In this document: in pieces, positions 6,966-16,213 of the stretch
Layout of the letters: each line of letters begins with the position of its first letter
Numbering within the stretch: the first letter of the stretch is position 1
Assembly (NCBI RefSeq): GCF_021497885.1
Contig: NZ_CP046523.1
Span: 601,501 to 665,500, forward strand
Source: Streptococcus oralis
GTDB lineage: Bacteria; Bacillota; Bacilli; Lactobacillales; Streptococcaceae
Direction of reading: 5' to 3'
Length of the DNA: 64,000 nt
Notes under the pieces: model-generated
What the model was told of the DNA's origin: nothing
The model's input: only the letters and a program-made list of their open reading frames with translations
Databases searched by the model: none
Position numbers and translations under genes: made by a program

Positions 6966-9302
6966 ATGGATAAAAATAAGATAATGGGATTAACCCAAAG
7001 AGAAGTCAAGGAAAGACAGGCTCAAGGTTTGGTCAATGACTTTACCGCTTCGGCCAGTACCAGTACTTGGCAAATCATCAAACGAAATGTTTTTACACTT
7101 TTTAACGCATTAAACTTTGTTATTGCCCTAGCGCTTGCCTTTGTACAGGCTTGGAGCAATTTGGTTTTCTTTGCCGTTATTTGCTTTAACGCTTTTTCTG
7201 GGATTGTGACTGAGCTGCGAGCCAAACACATGGTGGACAAGCTCAATCTCATGACCAAGGAAAAGGTCAAAACCATTCGTGATGGTCAAGAAGTTGCTCT
7301 CAATCCAGAAGAGTTGGTTCTAGGAGATGTTATTCGTTTGTCTGCGGGAGAGCAGATTCCTAGTGATGCGCGGGTTTTAGAAGGATTTGCAGAAGTCAAT
7401 GAAGCCATGTTGACGGGGGAGAGTGATTTGGTGCAAAAGGAAGTGGATGCCTTGCTTTTATCAGGGAGTTTCCTAGCCAGTGGCGCAGTTTTGGCTCAAG
7501 TCCACCATGTCGGGGCAGACAACTATGCTGCCAAACTCATGTTGGAAGCTAAGACAGTGAAACCAATCAACTCCCGTATCATGAAATCGCTGGACAAGCT
7601 AGCTGGTTTTACTGGGAAGATTATCATTCCCTTTGGTCTTGCTCTCTTGCTAGAAGCCTTTATTTTAAAAGGCTTACCCCTCAAGTCATCCGTAGTAAAT
7701 TCGTCAACAGCCCTTTTGGGTATGTTGCCCAAGGGAATTGCCCTTTTAACCATCACTTCGCTCTTAACAGCTGTGATCAAACTGGGTTTGAAAAAGGTCT
7801 TGGTGCAGGAGATGTACTCTGTTGAGACCTTGGCGCGCGTGGATATGCTCTGTCTGGACAAGACAGGCACCATCACCCAAGGAAAGATGCAGGTGGAGGC
7901 GGTTCTTCCTCTGACGGAAACGTATGATGACGAGGCTATTGCCAGCATTTTGACCAGCTATATAGCTCATAGTGAGGATAAAAATCCAACAGCCCAAGCC
8001 ATTCGCCAGCGTTTTCAAAGACAGGTTGCCTATCCTATGCTCTCGAATCTTCCCTTCTCTAGCGACCGCAAGTGGGGTGCAATGGAATTGGAAGGTCTGG
8101 GAACGGTTTTCCTAGGGGCACCTGAGATGTTGCTTGACTCTGAAGTCCCTGAAGCCAGAGAGGCCTTGGAGAGAGGGTCACGAGTCTTGGTCTTAGCCCT
8201 CAGTCAGGAAAAACTAGACCATCACAAACCACAGAAACCATCTGATATTCAGGCTCTGGCCTTGCTGGAGATTTTGGACCCCATTCGAGAAGGAGCAGCT
8301 GAGACGCTAGACTATCTCCGTTCTCAGGAAGTGGGACTCAAGATTATCTCTGGTGACAATCCCGTTACAGTGTCCAGTATTGCCCAGAAAGCTGGTTTTG
8401 CCGACTATCACAGCTATGTAGATTGCTCAAAAATTACGGATGAGGAATTGATTGCTATGGCTGAGGGAACAGCTATTTTCGGGCGTGTTTCCCCTCATCA
8501 AAAGAAACTCATCATCCAAACGCTGAAAAAAGCGGGTCATACAACGGCTATGACAGGGGACGGGGTCAATGATATCCTGGCTCTTCGTGAGGCGGATTGT
8601 TCTATCGTGATGGCTGAGGGGGATCCTGCGACTCGTCAGATTGCCAATCTGGTTCTTTTGAACTCAGACTTTAATGATGTTCCTGAGATTCTCTTTGAAG
8701 GCCGTCGCGTAGTCAATAACATCGCCCATATCGCACCGATTTTCTTGATTAAGACCATTTATTCCTTTTTGCTTGCGGTGATTTGTATTGCTAGTGTTTT
8801 ACTAGGGCGGTCTGAGTGGATCTTGATTTTCCCTTTCATTCCGATTCAGATTACCATGATCGACCAGTTTGTGGAAGGGTTCCCACCATTCGTTCTGACT
8901 TTTGAGCGAAATATCAAACCTGTTGAACCAAACTTCCTCAGAAAATCCATGCTTCGTGCCCTACCAAGCGCACTGATGGTTGTGTTCAGCGTTCTTTTTG
9001 TGAAACTATTTGGAAGTAGTCAAGGTTGGTCTGAGATAGAAATCTCAACCCTACTCTATTATCTCCTTGGGTCTATCGGTTTCTTATCCGTATTTAGAGC
9101 TTGCATGCCATTTACCCTCTGGCGTGTCCTCTTGGTTGTCTGGTCAGTAGGTGGTTTCCTAGCCACAGCTCTTTTCCCAATGATTCAAAAGCTACTTGAA
9201 ATTTCGACCTTAACTGAACAAACGTTGCCTGTCTATGGGGTTATGATGTTGGTATTTACTGTGATTTTCATTCTAACCAGTCGCTACCAAGTTAAAAAAT
9301 AA
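6966..9302 (+). CDS. P-type cation-transporting ATPase (HAD-IC family)
   Basis: Integral membrane cation pump of 778 residues. It has the actuator motif TGES (150-153), the phosphorylation site DKTGT (Asp298) and the hinge motif TGDGVND. The motif in membrane helix 4 reads LPKGI (254-258) rather than the PEGLP of Ca2+/Mn2+ pumps, and no N-terminal heavy-metal domain or CPC is present, so ion specificity is open. It resembles the CtpE-like group. An upstream ATG at 6954 overlaps the -10 box, so I place the start at 6966, with no Shine-Dalgarno; GTP-rich alternatives are absent. Monocistronic, ended by a strong hairpin. Confidence 0.9.
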   Translation: MDKNKIMGLTQREVKERQAQGLVNDFTASASTSTWQIIKRNVFTLFNALNFVIALALAFVQAWSNLVFFAVICFNAFSGIVTELRAKHMVDKLNLMTKEKVKTIRDGQEVALNPEELVLGDVIRLSAGEQIPSDARVLEGFAEVNEAMLTGESDLVQKEVDALLLSGSFLASGAVLAQVHHVGADNYAAKLMLEAKTVKPINSRIMKSLDKLAGFTGKIIIPFGLALLLEAFILKGLPLKSSVVNSSTALLGMLPKGIALLTITSLLTAVIKLGLKKVLVQEMYSVETLARVDMLCLDKTGTITQGKMQVEAVLPLTETYDDEAIASILTSYIAHSEDKNPTAQAIRQRFQRQVAYPMLSNLPFSSDRKWGAMELEGLGTVFLGAPEMLLDSEVPEAREALERGSRVLVLALSQEKLDHHKPQKPSDIQALALLEILDPIREGAAETLDYLRSQEVGLKIISGDNPVTVSSIAQKAGFADYHSYVDCSKITDEELIAMAEGTAIFGRVSPHQKKLIIQTLKKAGHTTAMTGDGVNDILALREADCSIVMAEGDPATRQIANLVLLNSDFNDVPEILFEGRRVVNNIAHIAPIFLIKTIYSFLLAVICIASVLLGRSEWILIFPFIPIQITMIDQFVEGFPPFVLTFERNIKPVEPNFLRKSMLRALPSALMVVFSVLFVKLFGSSQGWSEIEISTLLYYLLGSIGFLSVFRACMPFTLWRVLLVVWSVGGFLATALFPMIQKLLEISTLTEQTLPVYGVMMLVFTVIFILTSRYQVKK

Positions 9303-9304
9303 AG

Positions 9305-9336
9305 AAAGACTGCAATCTGTGGATTGCGGTCTTTTT
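9305..9336 (+). terminator. Terminator after the P-type ATPase gene
   Basis: AAAGACTGCAATC pairs with GGATTGCGGTCTTT (one mismatch) and ends in five T residues. Confidence 0.9.
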
Positions 9337-9361
9337 AGGTGCAAGATTGCTAGCTGAAATG

Positions 9362-9370
9362 TGGTATAAT
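9362..9370 (+). promoter_or_regulatory. Extended -10 promoter for trmK
   Basis: TGG followed by TATAAT (9365-9370); no consensus -35 at the right distance. The trmK start is 33 nt downstream. Confidence 0.65.
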
Positions 9371-9403
9371 AAGAGGTAATAGAGTTTTGGAAAGCGAGAG
9401 AAG

Positions 9404-10081
9404 ATGATTTCAAAGAGATTAGAATTGGTGGCGTCCTTTGTGCCACAAGGTGCCATTTTACTAGATGTGGGGAGTGACCATGCTTATCTGCCGATCGAGT
9501 TAGTCGAGAGAGGCCAAATCAAAAGCGCCATTGCAGGTGAGGTGGTGGAAGGCCCCTACCAGTCAGCGGTGAAAAATGTTGAGACTCACGGTCTAAAGGA
9601 GAAAATTCAGGTTCGTTTAGCCAATGGCTTGGCAGCATTTGAGGAGGTAGACCAAGTCTCGGTTATCACCATTGCTGGTATGGGAGGCCGTTTGATTGCT
9701 ACCATATTGGAAGAAGGTTTGGAAAAGCTAGCTAATGTAGAACGTTTGATCCTCCAGCCCAATAATCGTGAAGACGACTTGCGCATTTGGTTACAAGAGT
9801 ACGGATTTCAGATTGTAGCAGAAAGCATCCTAGAAGAGGCTGGCAAGTTTTATGAAATTCTAGTGGTGGAAGCTGGACAAATGAATCTATCAGCTAGTGA
9901 TGTTCGCTTTGGACCCTTCTTGTCCAAAGAAGTCAGCCCAGTCTTTATCAAAAAATGGCAAAAAGAATCTACTAAGCTAGAATTTGCCCTCGGACAAATC
10001 CCAGAGAAAAATCGAGAAGAACGTCAAGTTCTAGTAGATAAAATTCAAGCCATCAAGGAGGTACTCCATGCTAGCAAGTGA
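9404..10081 (+). CDS. trmK: tRNA (adenine(22)-N1)-methyltransferase TrmK
   Basis: SAM-dependent enzyme that makes m1A22 in the D-arm of bacterial tRNAs. 225 residues, the usual size. The SAM-binding motif [14 protein letters not shown] lies at 21-34, and the family blocks around VITIAGMGG (about 86-95) and LILQPNNRE (about 118-126) are present. A helical C-terminal region with many charged residues completes the fold. It overlaps the next gene by 14 nt, as in many Firmicutes where trmK and the Nif3-like gene form a pair. Confidence 0.93.
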   Translation: MISKRLELVASFVPQGAILLDVGSDHAYLPIELVERGQIKSAIAGEVVEGPYQSAVKNVETHGLKEKIQVRLANGLAAFEEVDQVSVITIAGMGGRLIATILEEGLEKLANVERLILQPNNREDDLRIWLQEYGFQIVAESILEEAGKFYEILVVEAGQMNLSASDVRFGPFLSKEVSPVFIKKWQKESTKLEFALGQIPEKNREERQVLVDKIQAIKEVLHASK

Positions 10082-10865
10082 AGTGATACAAGCTTATGAA
10101 GCCTTTTGCCCTCAGGAATTTTCCATGGAGGGTGACAGTCGTGGCCTGCAAATCGGTACTTTGGACAAGGATATTCAAAGGGTTATGGTTGCCCTCGACA
10201 TTCGAGAAGAGACGGTGGCAGAGGCTATTGAAAAGGGTGTGGATTTGATTATCGTTAAGCACGCGCCAATTTTCCGTCCGATTAAGGATTTGGTAGCCAG
10301 CCGTCCACAAAATCAGATTTACATTGATTTGATTAAGCATGACATTGCCGTTTATGTCAGTCACACCAATATTGACATCGTTGAGAATGGTCTCAATGAC
10401 TGGTTCTGCCAGATGCTAGGAATCGAGGAGACCACTTATCTTCAGGAGACAGGTCCTGAACGTGGAATTGGACGGATTGGGAATATTCAGCCTCAGACCT
10501 TTGGGGAATTGGCCCAGCATGTCAAGCAAGTCTTTGGTCTAGATAGCCTTCGCATGGTCCATTATCAAGAGAGTGATTTGCAGAAGCCTATTTCAAGAGT
10601 AGCCATCTGTGGTGGTAGCGGGCAGTCTTTCTATAAGGATGCTTTAGCTAAGGGAGCAGATGTCTACATCACTGGGGATATCTACTATCATACAGCTCAG
10701 GATATGCTTTCTGATGGCCTACTGGCATTGGATCCAGGACATTATATCGAAGTGCTTTTTGTGGAAAAAACCGCTGCACTCCTTACTCAATGGAAGGCAG
10801 AGAAGGGCTGGGGCATTGATATTTTGCCTAGTCAAGCATCGACCAATCCTTTCCACCATATCTAG
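10068..10865 (+). CDS. Nif3/YqfO-like dinuclear metal protein (DUF34)
   Basis: Member of the widespread NIF3 family, a toroidal hexameric protein with a two-metal site; some relatives are annotated GTP cyclohydrolase I type 2, which is poorly supported. 265 residues, the short form lacking the inserted PII-like domain of longer homologues. Likely metal ligands are in [15 protein letters not shown] and [10 protein letters not shown]. The start ATG sits inside the end of trmK behind AAGGAGG, indicating coupling. Biological function is unknown; the neighbourhood suggests a tRNA or cofactor link. Confidence 0.9.
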   Translation: MLASEVIQAYEAFCPQEFSMEGDSRGLQIGTLDKDIQRVMVALDIREETVAEAIEKGVDLIIVKHAPIFRPIKDLVASRPQNQIYIDLIKHDIAVYVSHTNIDIVENGLNDWFCQMLGIEETTYLQETGPERGIGRIGNIQPQTFGELAQHVKQVFGLDSLRMVHYQESDLQKPISRVAICGGSGQSFYKDALAKGADVYITGDIYYHTAQDMLSDGLLALDPGHYIEVLFVEKTAALLTQWKAEKGWGIDILPSQASTNPFHHI

Positions 10866-10881
10866 TTAGGAAGTGAAGACA

Positions 10882-11985
10882 ATGAAAAAAGTTGCCATTA
10901 TTGGAGCAGGGATTGTAGGGGCAACTGCTGCCTACTACCTCTCTAGAGAAGCTGACTTAGAGATAACCGTTTTTGATCATGGACAGGGTCAGGCTACCAA
11001 GGCAGCAGCGGGAATTATCAGTCCTTGGTTTTCCAAACGCCGTAATAAAGCTTGGTACAAGATGGCGCGCTTGGGAGCTGACTTTTATGTGGGTTTGTTG
11101 GCTGATTTAGAAAAGTCTGGTCAGGAAATCGACTTTTATCAACGCTCAGGAGTTTTTCTCTTGAAAAAGGACGAATCCAAGTTGGAAGAACTCTATGAAC
11201 TAGCTCTTCAGCGTAGGGAAGAATCTCCCTTGATAGGCCAGTTAGCTATTCTGGATCAAGCGTCTGCAAATGAATTATTTCCTGGCTTGCAGGGATTCGA
11301 CCGCCTGATCTACGCTTCTGGTGGGGCACGGGTGGATGGCCAGCTCTTAGTGACTCGTTTGCTAGAAGCCAGTCAGGTCAAGCTGGTCAAAGAAAAAGTG
11401 AGTCTGACACCTTTAGCATCCGGTTACCAGATTGGTGAAGAGATGTTTGATCAGGTTATTTTGGCGACAGGAGCTTGGTTGGGGGATATTTTAGAACCTT
11501 TAGGATATGAGGTAGATGTTCGTCCCCAAAAAGGACAACTCCGAGATTATCAGCTCTCCAAAGACCTAGCATCTTACCCTGTTGTCATGCCAGAAAGGGA
11601 GTGGGATTTGATTCCTTTTGCAGATGAGAAATTGTCCCTAGGTGCTACCCATGAAAATGATATGGGATTTGACTTGACGGTGGATGAACCCTTGCTTCAA
11701 CAAATGGAGGAAGCAGCCTTGCCATACTACCCAGCCTTGGCTGAAGCTACTATAAGAGGTGAGCGAGTAGGAATCCGAGCCTATACCAGTGATTTCTCCC
11801 CTTTCTTTGGACAGGTGCCAGGTTTAGCAGGTGTCTATGCGGCTAGTGGACTAGGTTCATCAGGTCTCACAACTGGGCCTATCATTGGTTACCACTTAGC
11901 TCAACTGATCCAAGACAAGGAGTTGACCTTGGACCCAGTAAATTATCCAATCGCAAACTATGTCAAACGAGTAAAAAGAGAATAG
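10882..11985 (+). CDS. FAD-dependent oxidoreductase, DAO/glycine-oxidase family
   Basis: Flavoenzyme with an N-terminal Rossmann motif GAGIVG (residues 8-13) and a C-terminal block (GVYAASGLGSSGLTTGP) typical of D-amino-acid dehydrogenase/sarcosine oxidase relatives. 367 residues. Substrate is probably an amine or amino acid. I prefer ATG 10882 over GTG 10873, because an AGGAAG site is well spaced from the ATG and the Rossmann strand then starts at residue 3. It follows the Nif3-like gene by 16 nt and is probably in the same operon as trmK. No membrane segment is seen. Confidence 0.88.
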   Translation: MKKVAIIGAGIVGATAAYYLSREADLEITVFDHGQGQATKAAAGIISPWFSKRRNKAWYKMARLGADFYVGLLADLEKSGQEIDFYQRSGVFLLKKDESKLEELYELALQRREESPLIGQLAILDQASANELFPGLQGFDRLIYASGGARVDGQLLVTRLLEASQVKLVKEKVSLTPLASGYQIGEEMFDQVILATGAWLGDILEPLGYEVDVRPQKGQLRDYQLSKDLASYPVVMPEREWDLIPFADEKLSLGATHENDMGFDLTVDEPLLQQMEEAALPYYPALAEATIRGERVGIRAYTSDFSPFFGQVPGLAGVYAASGLGSSGLTTGPIIGYHLAQLIQDKELTLDPVNYPIANYVKRVKRE

Positions 11986-12086
11986 AATTTTACTGAAATT
12001 TTAGCCTACCCTCTAGGATGGCAAATGACATTCCCTATCAAAAATGATAAAATAAGAAAAAATAATCCGAGAATCGAGGAAAAAAG

Positions 12087-13106
12087 ATGCAAGAAAAGAT
12101 TTTGGTAACTGGCGGTGCCGGATTTATCGGAACCCACACTGTTATTGAATTGATCCAAGCAGGTCATCAAGTCGTTGTGGTGGATAATCTTGTCAACAGC
12201 AATCGTAAGAGTTTAGAAGTTGTTGAAAAAATTACAGGAGTTGAGATCCCTTTCTATGAGGCAGATATCCGTGACACAGATACTCTCAGAGATATTTTCA
12301 AGCAGGAAGAGCCGACTGGTGTCATTCACTTTGCTGGTTTGAAGGCTGTTGGCGAATCAACACGTATCCCTCTAACCTACTATGACAACAATATCGCTGG
12401 AACTGTCAGCCTTTTGAAAGCCATGGAAGAGAACAACTGTAAGAACATCATCTTCAGTTCTTCTGCGACTGTTTACGGTGATCCTCATACAGTGCCAATC
12501 CTAGAAGATTTCCCACTTTCAGTGACCAATCCATACGGTCGTACCAAGCTCATGTTAGAGGAAATTTTGACGGATATCTACAAGGCAGACTCAGAATGGA
12601 ATGTGGTCTTGCTGCGTTACTTCAACCCAATCGGAGCACATGAGAGCGGTGACTTGGGAGAAAATCCTAACGGAATTCCAAACAATCTCTTGCCTTATGT
12701 TTCACAAGTAGCAGTGGGCAAACTAGAACAAGTACAAGTTTTCGGTGATGACTATGAAACTGAGGACGGAACTGGTGTTCGTGACTATATCCACGTTGTG
12801 GACCTAGCCAAAGGTCACGTTGCAGCTCTACAAAAGATCCAAAAAGGTTCAGGCCTTAATATTTACAACCTTGGAACAGGTAAAGGCTATTCAGTTCTTG
12901 AAATTATCCAAAACATGGAAAAAGCGGTGGGACGTCCTATTCCATACCGCATCGTAGAACGCCGCCCAGGTGATATTGCTGCCTGCTACTCAGACCCTGC
13001 AAAAGCTAAAGCAGAACTGGGTTGGGAAGCAGAACTCGACATCACCCAAATGTGTGAAGACGCATGGCGTTGGCAAAGCAAGCATCCAAATGGATTTGAA
13101 GACTAA
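12087..13106 (+). CDS. galE: UDP-glucose 4-epimerase
   Basis: Interconverts UDP-glucose and UDP-galactose (Leloir pathway) and supplies UDP-Gal or UDP-GalNAc for surface glycans. 339 residues. NAD-binding motif TGGAGFIGTH near the N-terminus, Ser-Ala-Thr block (FSSSATVYG) and the catalytic Tyr-x3-Lys (NPYGRTK) are all present. No galK or galT is adjacent; instead it lies directly before a GtrB-like glycosyltransferase, so a role in cell-surface glycan supply is plausible. Ribosome site GAGGAAAAAAG is present. Confidence 0.95.
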   Translation: MQEKILVTGGAGFIGTHTVIELIQAGHQVVVVDNLVNSNRKSLEVVEKITGVEIPFYEADIRDTDTLRDIFKQEEPTGVIHFAGLKAVGESTRIPLTYYDNNIAGTVSLLKAMEENNCKNIIFSSSATVYGDPHTVPILEDFPLSVTNPYGRTKLMLEEILTDIYKADSEWNVVLLRYFNPIGAHESGDLGENPNGIPNNLLPYVSQVAVGKLEQVQVFGDDYETEDGTGVRDYIHVVDLAKGHVAALQKIQKGSGLNIYNLGTGKGYSVLEIIQNMEKAVGRPIPYRIVERRPGDIAACYSDPAKAKAELGWEAELDITQMCEDAWRWQSKHPNGFED

Positions 13107-13110
13107 GATC

Positions 13111-14073
13111 ATGATTTCAATCATTGTCCCATGTTTAAACGAAGAGGAAGTACTTCCTCTTTTTTATCAGTCTGTTGAAGCACTGCTTCCAGAATTGGGA
13201 GCAGAGATCGAGTATGTCTTTGTGGATGACGGGTCTAGCGACGGGACCTTAGACTTGCTAAAGGCCTATCGGATGCAAAATCCTGCGGTACATTACATTT
13301 CTTTCTCGCGAAATTTTGGGAAAGAAGCAGCTCTGTATGCAGGCTTGCAGCATGCAACTGGAGACCTGGTGGTCGTGATGGATGCAGACCTTCAGGATCC
13401 TCCAAGTATGCTACTTGAGATGAAAGCCTTACTAGACCAAAATGCAGATATAGACTGTGTTGGGACACGGAGAACTAGTCGGGAGGGAGAACCCTTTTTC
13501 CGTAGTTTCTGTGCGGACCTCTTTTACCGCCTCATGAAAAAAATTAGCCCAGTGGCTCTACCCTCAGGTGTCCGTGATTTTCGCATGATGAGAAGGTCTG
13601 TGGTAGATGCTATTTTGACCCTGACCGAGTCCAATCGTTTTTCTAAAGGACTCTTTGCCTGGGTGGGTTTTAAAACGCACTATCTGGACTATCCAAACGT
13701 TGAACGACAGGCTGGCAAGACCAGTTGGAGTTTTAGACAACTCTTTTTCTACTCGATTGAAGGGATTCTTAACTTTTCAGATTTCCCCTTGAGTATAGCC
13801 TTTGTAGCGGGACTCCTATCTTGTTTTCTTTCTTTTGTGATGACATTTTTTGTAGTGTTTCGGACTCTTATCTTGGGAAATCCGACATCTGGTTGGACGT
13901 CTTTGATGGCTGTCATTCTCTTTCTTGGAGGCATTCAACTCCTGACGATTGGGATTCTCGGCAAGTATATCAGTAAGATTTATCTAGAGACCAAAAAAAG
14001 ACCACTCTATCTCGTCAAAGAAAAAAGTGACCTTTCTATTATTGAAGGAAAAAATAACCAAAAAAGACTATAA
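13111..14073 (+). CDS. Family 2 glycosyltransferase, GtrB/YkcC-like
   Basis: Predicted membrane-anchored transferase that moves a sugar from a nucleotide donor to undecaprenyl phosphate on the cytoplasmic face. From ATG 13111 it has 320 residues: GT-A domain (SIIVPCLNEEE, DDGSSDGT, DADLQDPP) followed by two C-terminal membrane helices (about 227-253 and 263-287). It starts 4 nt after galE, so the two are cotranscribed and may share a sugar pathway. The ATG at 13090 inside galE is an alternative, neither having a strong ribosome site. A second, divergent paralogue lies at 34786-35772. Confidence 0.88.
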   Translation: MISIIVPCLNEEEVLPLFYQSVEALLPELGAEIEYVFVDDGSSDGTLDLLKAYRMQNPAVHYISFSRNFGKEAALYAGLQHATGDLVVVMDADLQDPPSMLLEMKALLDQNADIDCVGTRRTSREGEPFFRSFCADLFYRLMKKISPVALPSGVRDFRMMRRSVVDAILTLTESNRFSKGLFAWVGFKTHYLDYPNVERQAGKTSWSFRQLFFYSIEGILNFSDFPLSIAFVAGLLSCFLSFVMTFFVVFRTLILGNPTSGWTSLMAVILFLGGIQLLTIGILGKYISKIYLETKKRPLYLVKEKSDLSIIEGKNNQKRL

Positions 14074-14148
14074 TTTTACCTAGAAATATGCTAAACTAAT
14101 AAGTGTGGGAAAAATGAGAAAAAATCAATTATATTTATTCCCTGCTTC

Positions 14149-14352
14149 CTACGATGGATCTTTTAGGAGTGCACGTGTAGGACAATTTTTGATGGCCTCC
14201 AGAACATCGCTGGTCTCAGCGATTTCTCTTTGCAATTCGACTGGATCATCGTAAAATCGAACAATTCCATTATCATGGTAATCAAAGAGTTCAGAATAGG
14301 TTTGGCAAAGCCCGCAGGCGATGCACCGTTCGGGTATAAGTGTGACTTTCAT
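14149..14352 (-). CDS. Ferredoxin, single [4Fe-4S] type
   Basis: Small electron carrier of 67 residues. Cluster ligands are Cys10, Cys13, Cys16 (CIACGLC) and Cys57 followed by Pro, the arrangement of monocluster [4Fe-4S] ferredoxins of Bacillus type. I place the start at 14352, where the ferredoxin fold begins; a longer upstream frame would add a hydrophobic stretch translated from the promoter. No Shine-Dalgarno is visible and the -10 box ends 6 nt before the ATG. The gene is convergent with the glycosyltransferase and divergent from the LysM gene. Redox partners are unknown; the flavodoxin/ferredoxin-type reductase at 21489 is one candidate. Confidence 0.9.
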   Translation of the reverse strand: MKVTLIPERCIACGLCQTYSELFDYHDNGIVRFYDDPVELQREIAETSDVLEAIKNCPTRALLKDPS

Positions 14353-14358
14353 ATTTAT

Positions 14359-14387
14359 ATTGTAATAAGAAAATGTAAAAAAAACAA
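14359..14387 (-). promoter_or_regulatory. Ferredoxin promoter, leaderless spacing
   Basis: On the minus strand TTGTTT (14382-14387), 17-bp spacer, TACAAT (14359-14364), then 6 nt, then ATG. The -35 region overlaps the ribosome site of the divergent LysM gene. Confidence 0.6.
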
Positions 14388-14397
14388 GGAGTAAGGT

Positions 14398-14904
14398 ATG
14401 GAAAAAGAACCGTGGCAAGAAGATATCTACGAAAACAATGAGGAAGAAACAAGATCAGAGCGTCGACACCGGAAACAAAAAGGGAAAGGCGTTGTTGCGA
14501 ATCGTGTCTTGACGGTTCTAGCTAGCCTCTTCTTTGTAATCGTTGTAGCGATGGTAGTTGTATTGATTTACCTATCAACCGGTGGAAGCAATCGTACTTC
14601 ATCTTTGAAGGATTTCTATGATGCATCGTCTCCTTCTACAAGTGCAAGTTCTAAAGTGGAAGAATCATCATCTTCAAGTAGCAAGGTAGAGGAAACAGCT
14701 TCTTCTGAAACAACTCCGTCAGAAAGTAGCTCTGAAGAGCACACCGACGGTGAAGGAACAATTACTGTTCAGCCAGGAGAGGGTGAAGCAGCTCTTGCAC
14801 AACGTGCAGGGATTTCCATTGCCCAGTTGGAAGCTTTGAATCCTTCTCATATGTCATCGGGCTCTTGGTTTGCTAACCCAGGTGATGTCATCAAGACAAG
14901 ATAG
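14398..14904 (+). CDS. LysM-domain membrane-anchored protein (SAG1386/EF1546 family)
   Basis: 168-residue type II membrane protein: charged cytoplasmic N-terminus (1-36), one membrane helix (about 37-61), a Ser/Glu-rich spacer (about 63-118) and a C-terminal LysM domain (about 120-168: ITVQPGEGEAALAQRAGISIAQLEALN). The LysM would bind peptidoglycan outside the membrane. It lies 9 nt upstream of cmk, the usual arrangement in streptococci. AAGGAG precedes the ATG. Specific function unknown; probably a wall-associated anchor or sensor. Confidence 0.87.
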   Translation: MEKEPWQEDIYENNEEETRSERRHRKQKGKGVVANRVLTVLASLFFVIVVAMVVVLIYLSTGGSNRTSSLKDFYDASSPSTSASSKVEESSSSSSKVEETASSETTPSESSSEEHTDGEGTITVQPGEGEAALAQRAGISIAQLEALNPSHMSSGSWFANPGDVIKTR

Positions 14905-14913
14905 GAGTCGGAA

Positions 14914-15588
14914 ATGAAGACAATTCAAATTGCTATTGATGGTCCTGCTTCCAGTGGTAAGAGTACGGTCGCAAAGATCGTCGCAAAAGATTTTGGCTAC
15001 ACTTATCTCGACACGGGAGCTATGTACCGTGCGGCTACCTATATGGCCATCAAACACCAAGTAGATGCTGAAACTGTAGACCAACTTCTTCATCTCCTAG
15101 ACCAACACCCCATTAGTTTTGGGCGTTCAGAGGCAGGTGAACAACTTGTCTTTGTTGGTGATGTAGATATTACTCATCCTATCCGTGAAAATGAAGTGAC
15201 CAACAAGGTTTCAAGTATTGCGGCTATTCCAGAAGTGCGTGAGAAACTGGTCTCTCTCCAACAGAAGATTGCCCAGCAAGGTGGCATTGTCATGGATGGA
15301 CGTGATATCGGGACAGTTGTTTTACCACAAGCTGAACTCAAGATTTTCCTAGTAGCATCTGTTGAAGAAAGAGCAGAGCGTCGTTACAAGGAAAATATTG
15401 CTAAAGGTATTGAGACAGATCTGGAAACTCTGAAAGAAGAGATTGCGGCGCGTGACTACAAGGATAGTCATCGTGAGACCTCGCCTCTCAAACAGGCTGA
15501 GGACGCAGTTTACCTTGACACAACTGGACTAAGTATCCAGGAAGTGGTCGAAAAAATCGAATCAGAAGCAAAAAAATATATGTCCTAG
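14914..15588 (+). CDS. cmk: Cytidylate kinase
   Basis: Phosphorylates CMP and dCMP with ATP, feeding CTP synthesis and recycling. 224 residues, normal for the long bacterial form. The P-loop GPASSGKST begins at residue 9 and the NMP-binding and LID elements ([27 protein letters not shown]) are all present. It is transcribed with the LysM gene, and a strong hairpin follows the stop. Confidence 0.96.
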   Translation: MKTIQIAIDGPASSGKSTVAKIVAKDFGYTYLDTGAMYRAATYMAIKHQVDAETVDQLLHLLDQHPISFGRSEAGEQLVFVGDVDITHPIRENEVTNKVSSIAAIPEVREKLVSLQQKIAQQGGIVMDGRDIGTVVLPQAELKIFLVASVEERAERRYKENIAKGIETDLETLKEEIAARDYKDSHRETSPLKQAEDAVYLDTTGLSIQEVVEKIESEAKKYMS

Positions 15589-15595
15589 GGACAAG

Positions 15596-15627
15596 AGGAG
15601 CAGGCTAAATGAAGCCTGCTCCTTTTC
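15596..15627 (+). terminator. cmk terminator
   Basis: AGGAGCAGGCT (15596-15606) pairs perfectly with AGCCTGCTCCT (15613-15623) and is followed by a T-rich tract. Confidence 0.92.
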
Positions 15628-15706
15628 TCTCTTTTGCGCGCGTTTCAAAACAGCCTTTTTGGGAGAATTTTGATAAAATAGTAGTATCAATAAAAAGGAC
15701 GGAAGC

Positions 15707-16213
15707 ATGACAAAGAAAATCGTAGCCATTTGGGCTCAAGATGAAAAAGGTGTGATTGGTAAAGAAGACCGTCTTCCTTGGCATTTGCCAGCAGAGTTAA
15801 AACATTTTAAAGAAACAACCTTGAATCATGCCATCTTGATGGGGCGTGTAACCTTTGATGGAATGGGACGACGTTTGCTTCCAGGACGTGAGACCCTGAT
15901 TTTGACGCGCAACCCTGAAGAGTCAATTGAGGGTGTTCTGGTTTTCCAAAATGTTGAGGACGTTTTAGACTGGTATCAGAACCAGGATAAAAATCTTTAT
16001 ATCCTTGGTGGCAAGCAGATTTTTCAGCTTTTTGAACCTTACTTAGATGAGATTATTGTGACACAAATTCATGCTCAAGTTGAAGGGGATACCTATTTCC
16101 CAGAAGATTTTGACTTGACTGTTTTTGAGACTCTTGCAAGCAAATCTTATAGCAAAGATGAGAAAAATGCATTTGATTTTACCATCGAATATAGAAAGAG
16201 AAAGGAAGTCTAA
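15707..16213 (+). CDS. folA: Dihydrofolate reductase with Leu100
   Basis: Reduces dihydrofolate to tetrahydrofolate with NADPH; target of trimethoprim. 168 residues and all DHFR blocks ([44 protein letters not shown]). Residue 100 is Leu (codon CTT at 16004-16006). In susceptible pneumococci this position is Ile, and Ile100Leu is the known resistance substitution; residue 92 is Asn where I recall Asp. An extended -10 (TGATAAAAT, near 15671-15679) lies upstream with AAAAGGACGGAAG before the ATG. The stop codon overlaps the start of the next small gene by one base. Pneumococcal genomes call it dfr/folA. Confidence 0.96.
   Translation: MTKKIVAIWAQDEKGVIGKEDRLPWHLPAELKHFKETTLNHAILMGRVTFDGMGRRLLPGRETLILTRNPEESIEGVLVFQNVEDVLDWYQNQDKNLYILGGKQIFQLFEPYLDEIIVTQIHAQVEGDTYFPEDFDLTVFETLASKSYSKDEKNAFDFTIEYRKRKEV

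Noticed and set aside
7523..8018. Long minus-strand open frames inside the P-type ATPase gene (also in mgtA, clpX and cca)
   Set aside because: They are antisense shadows without ribosome sites, promoters or recognisable protein features.
12970..13110. Long N-terminal extension of the galE-linked glycosyltransferase
   Set aside because: The added residues are out-of-frame translation of galE; the GT-A fold starts at ATG 13111.
14353..14418. Hydrophobic N-terminal extension (signal-peptide-like) of the ferredoxin
   Set aside because: It is translated from the promoter region and from the divergent gene's ribosome site; the cluster domain is complete from 14352.
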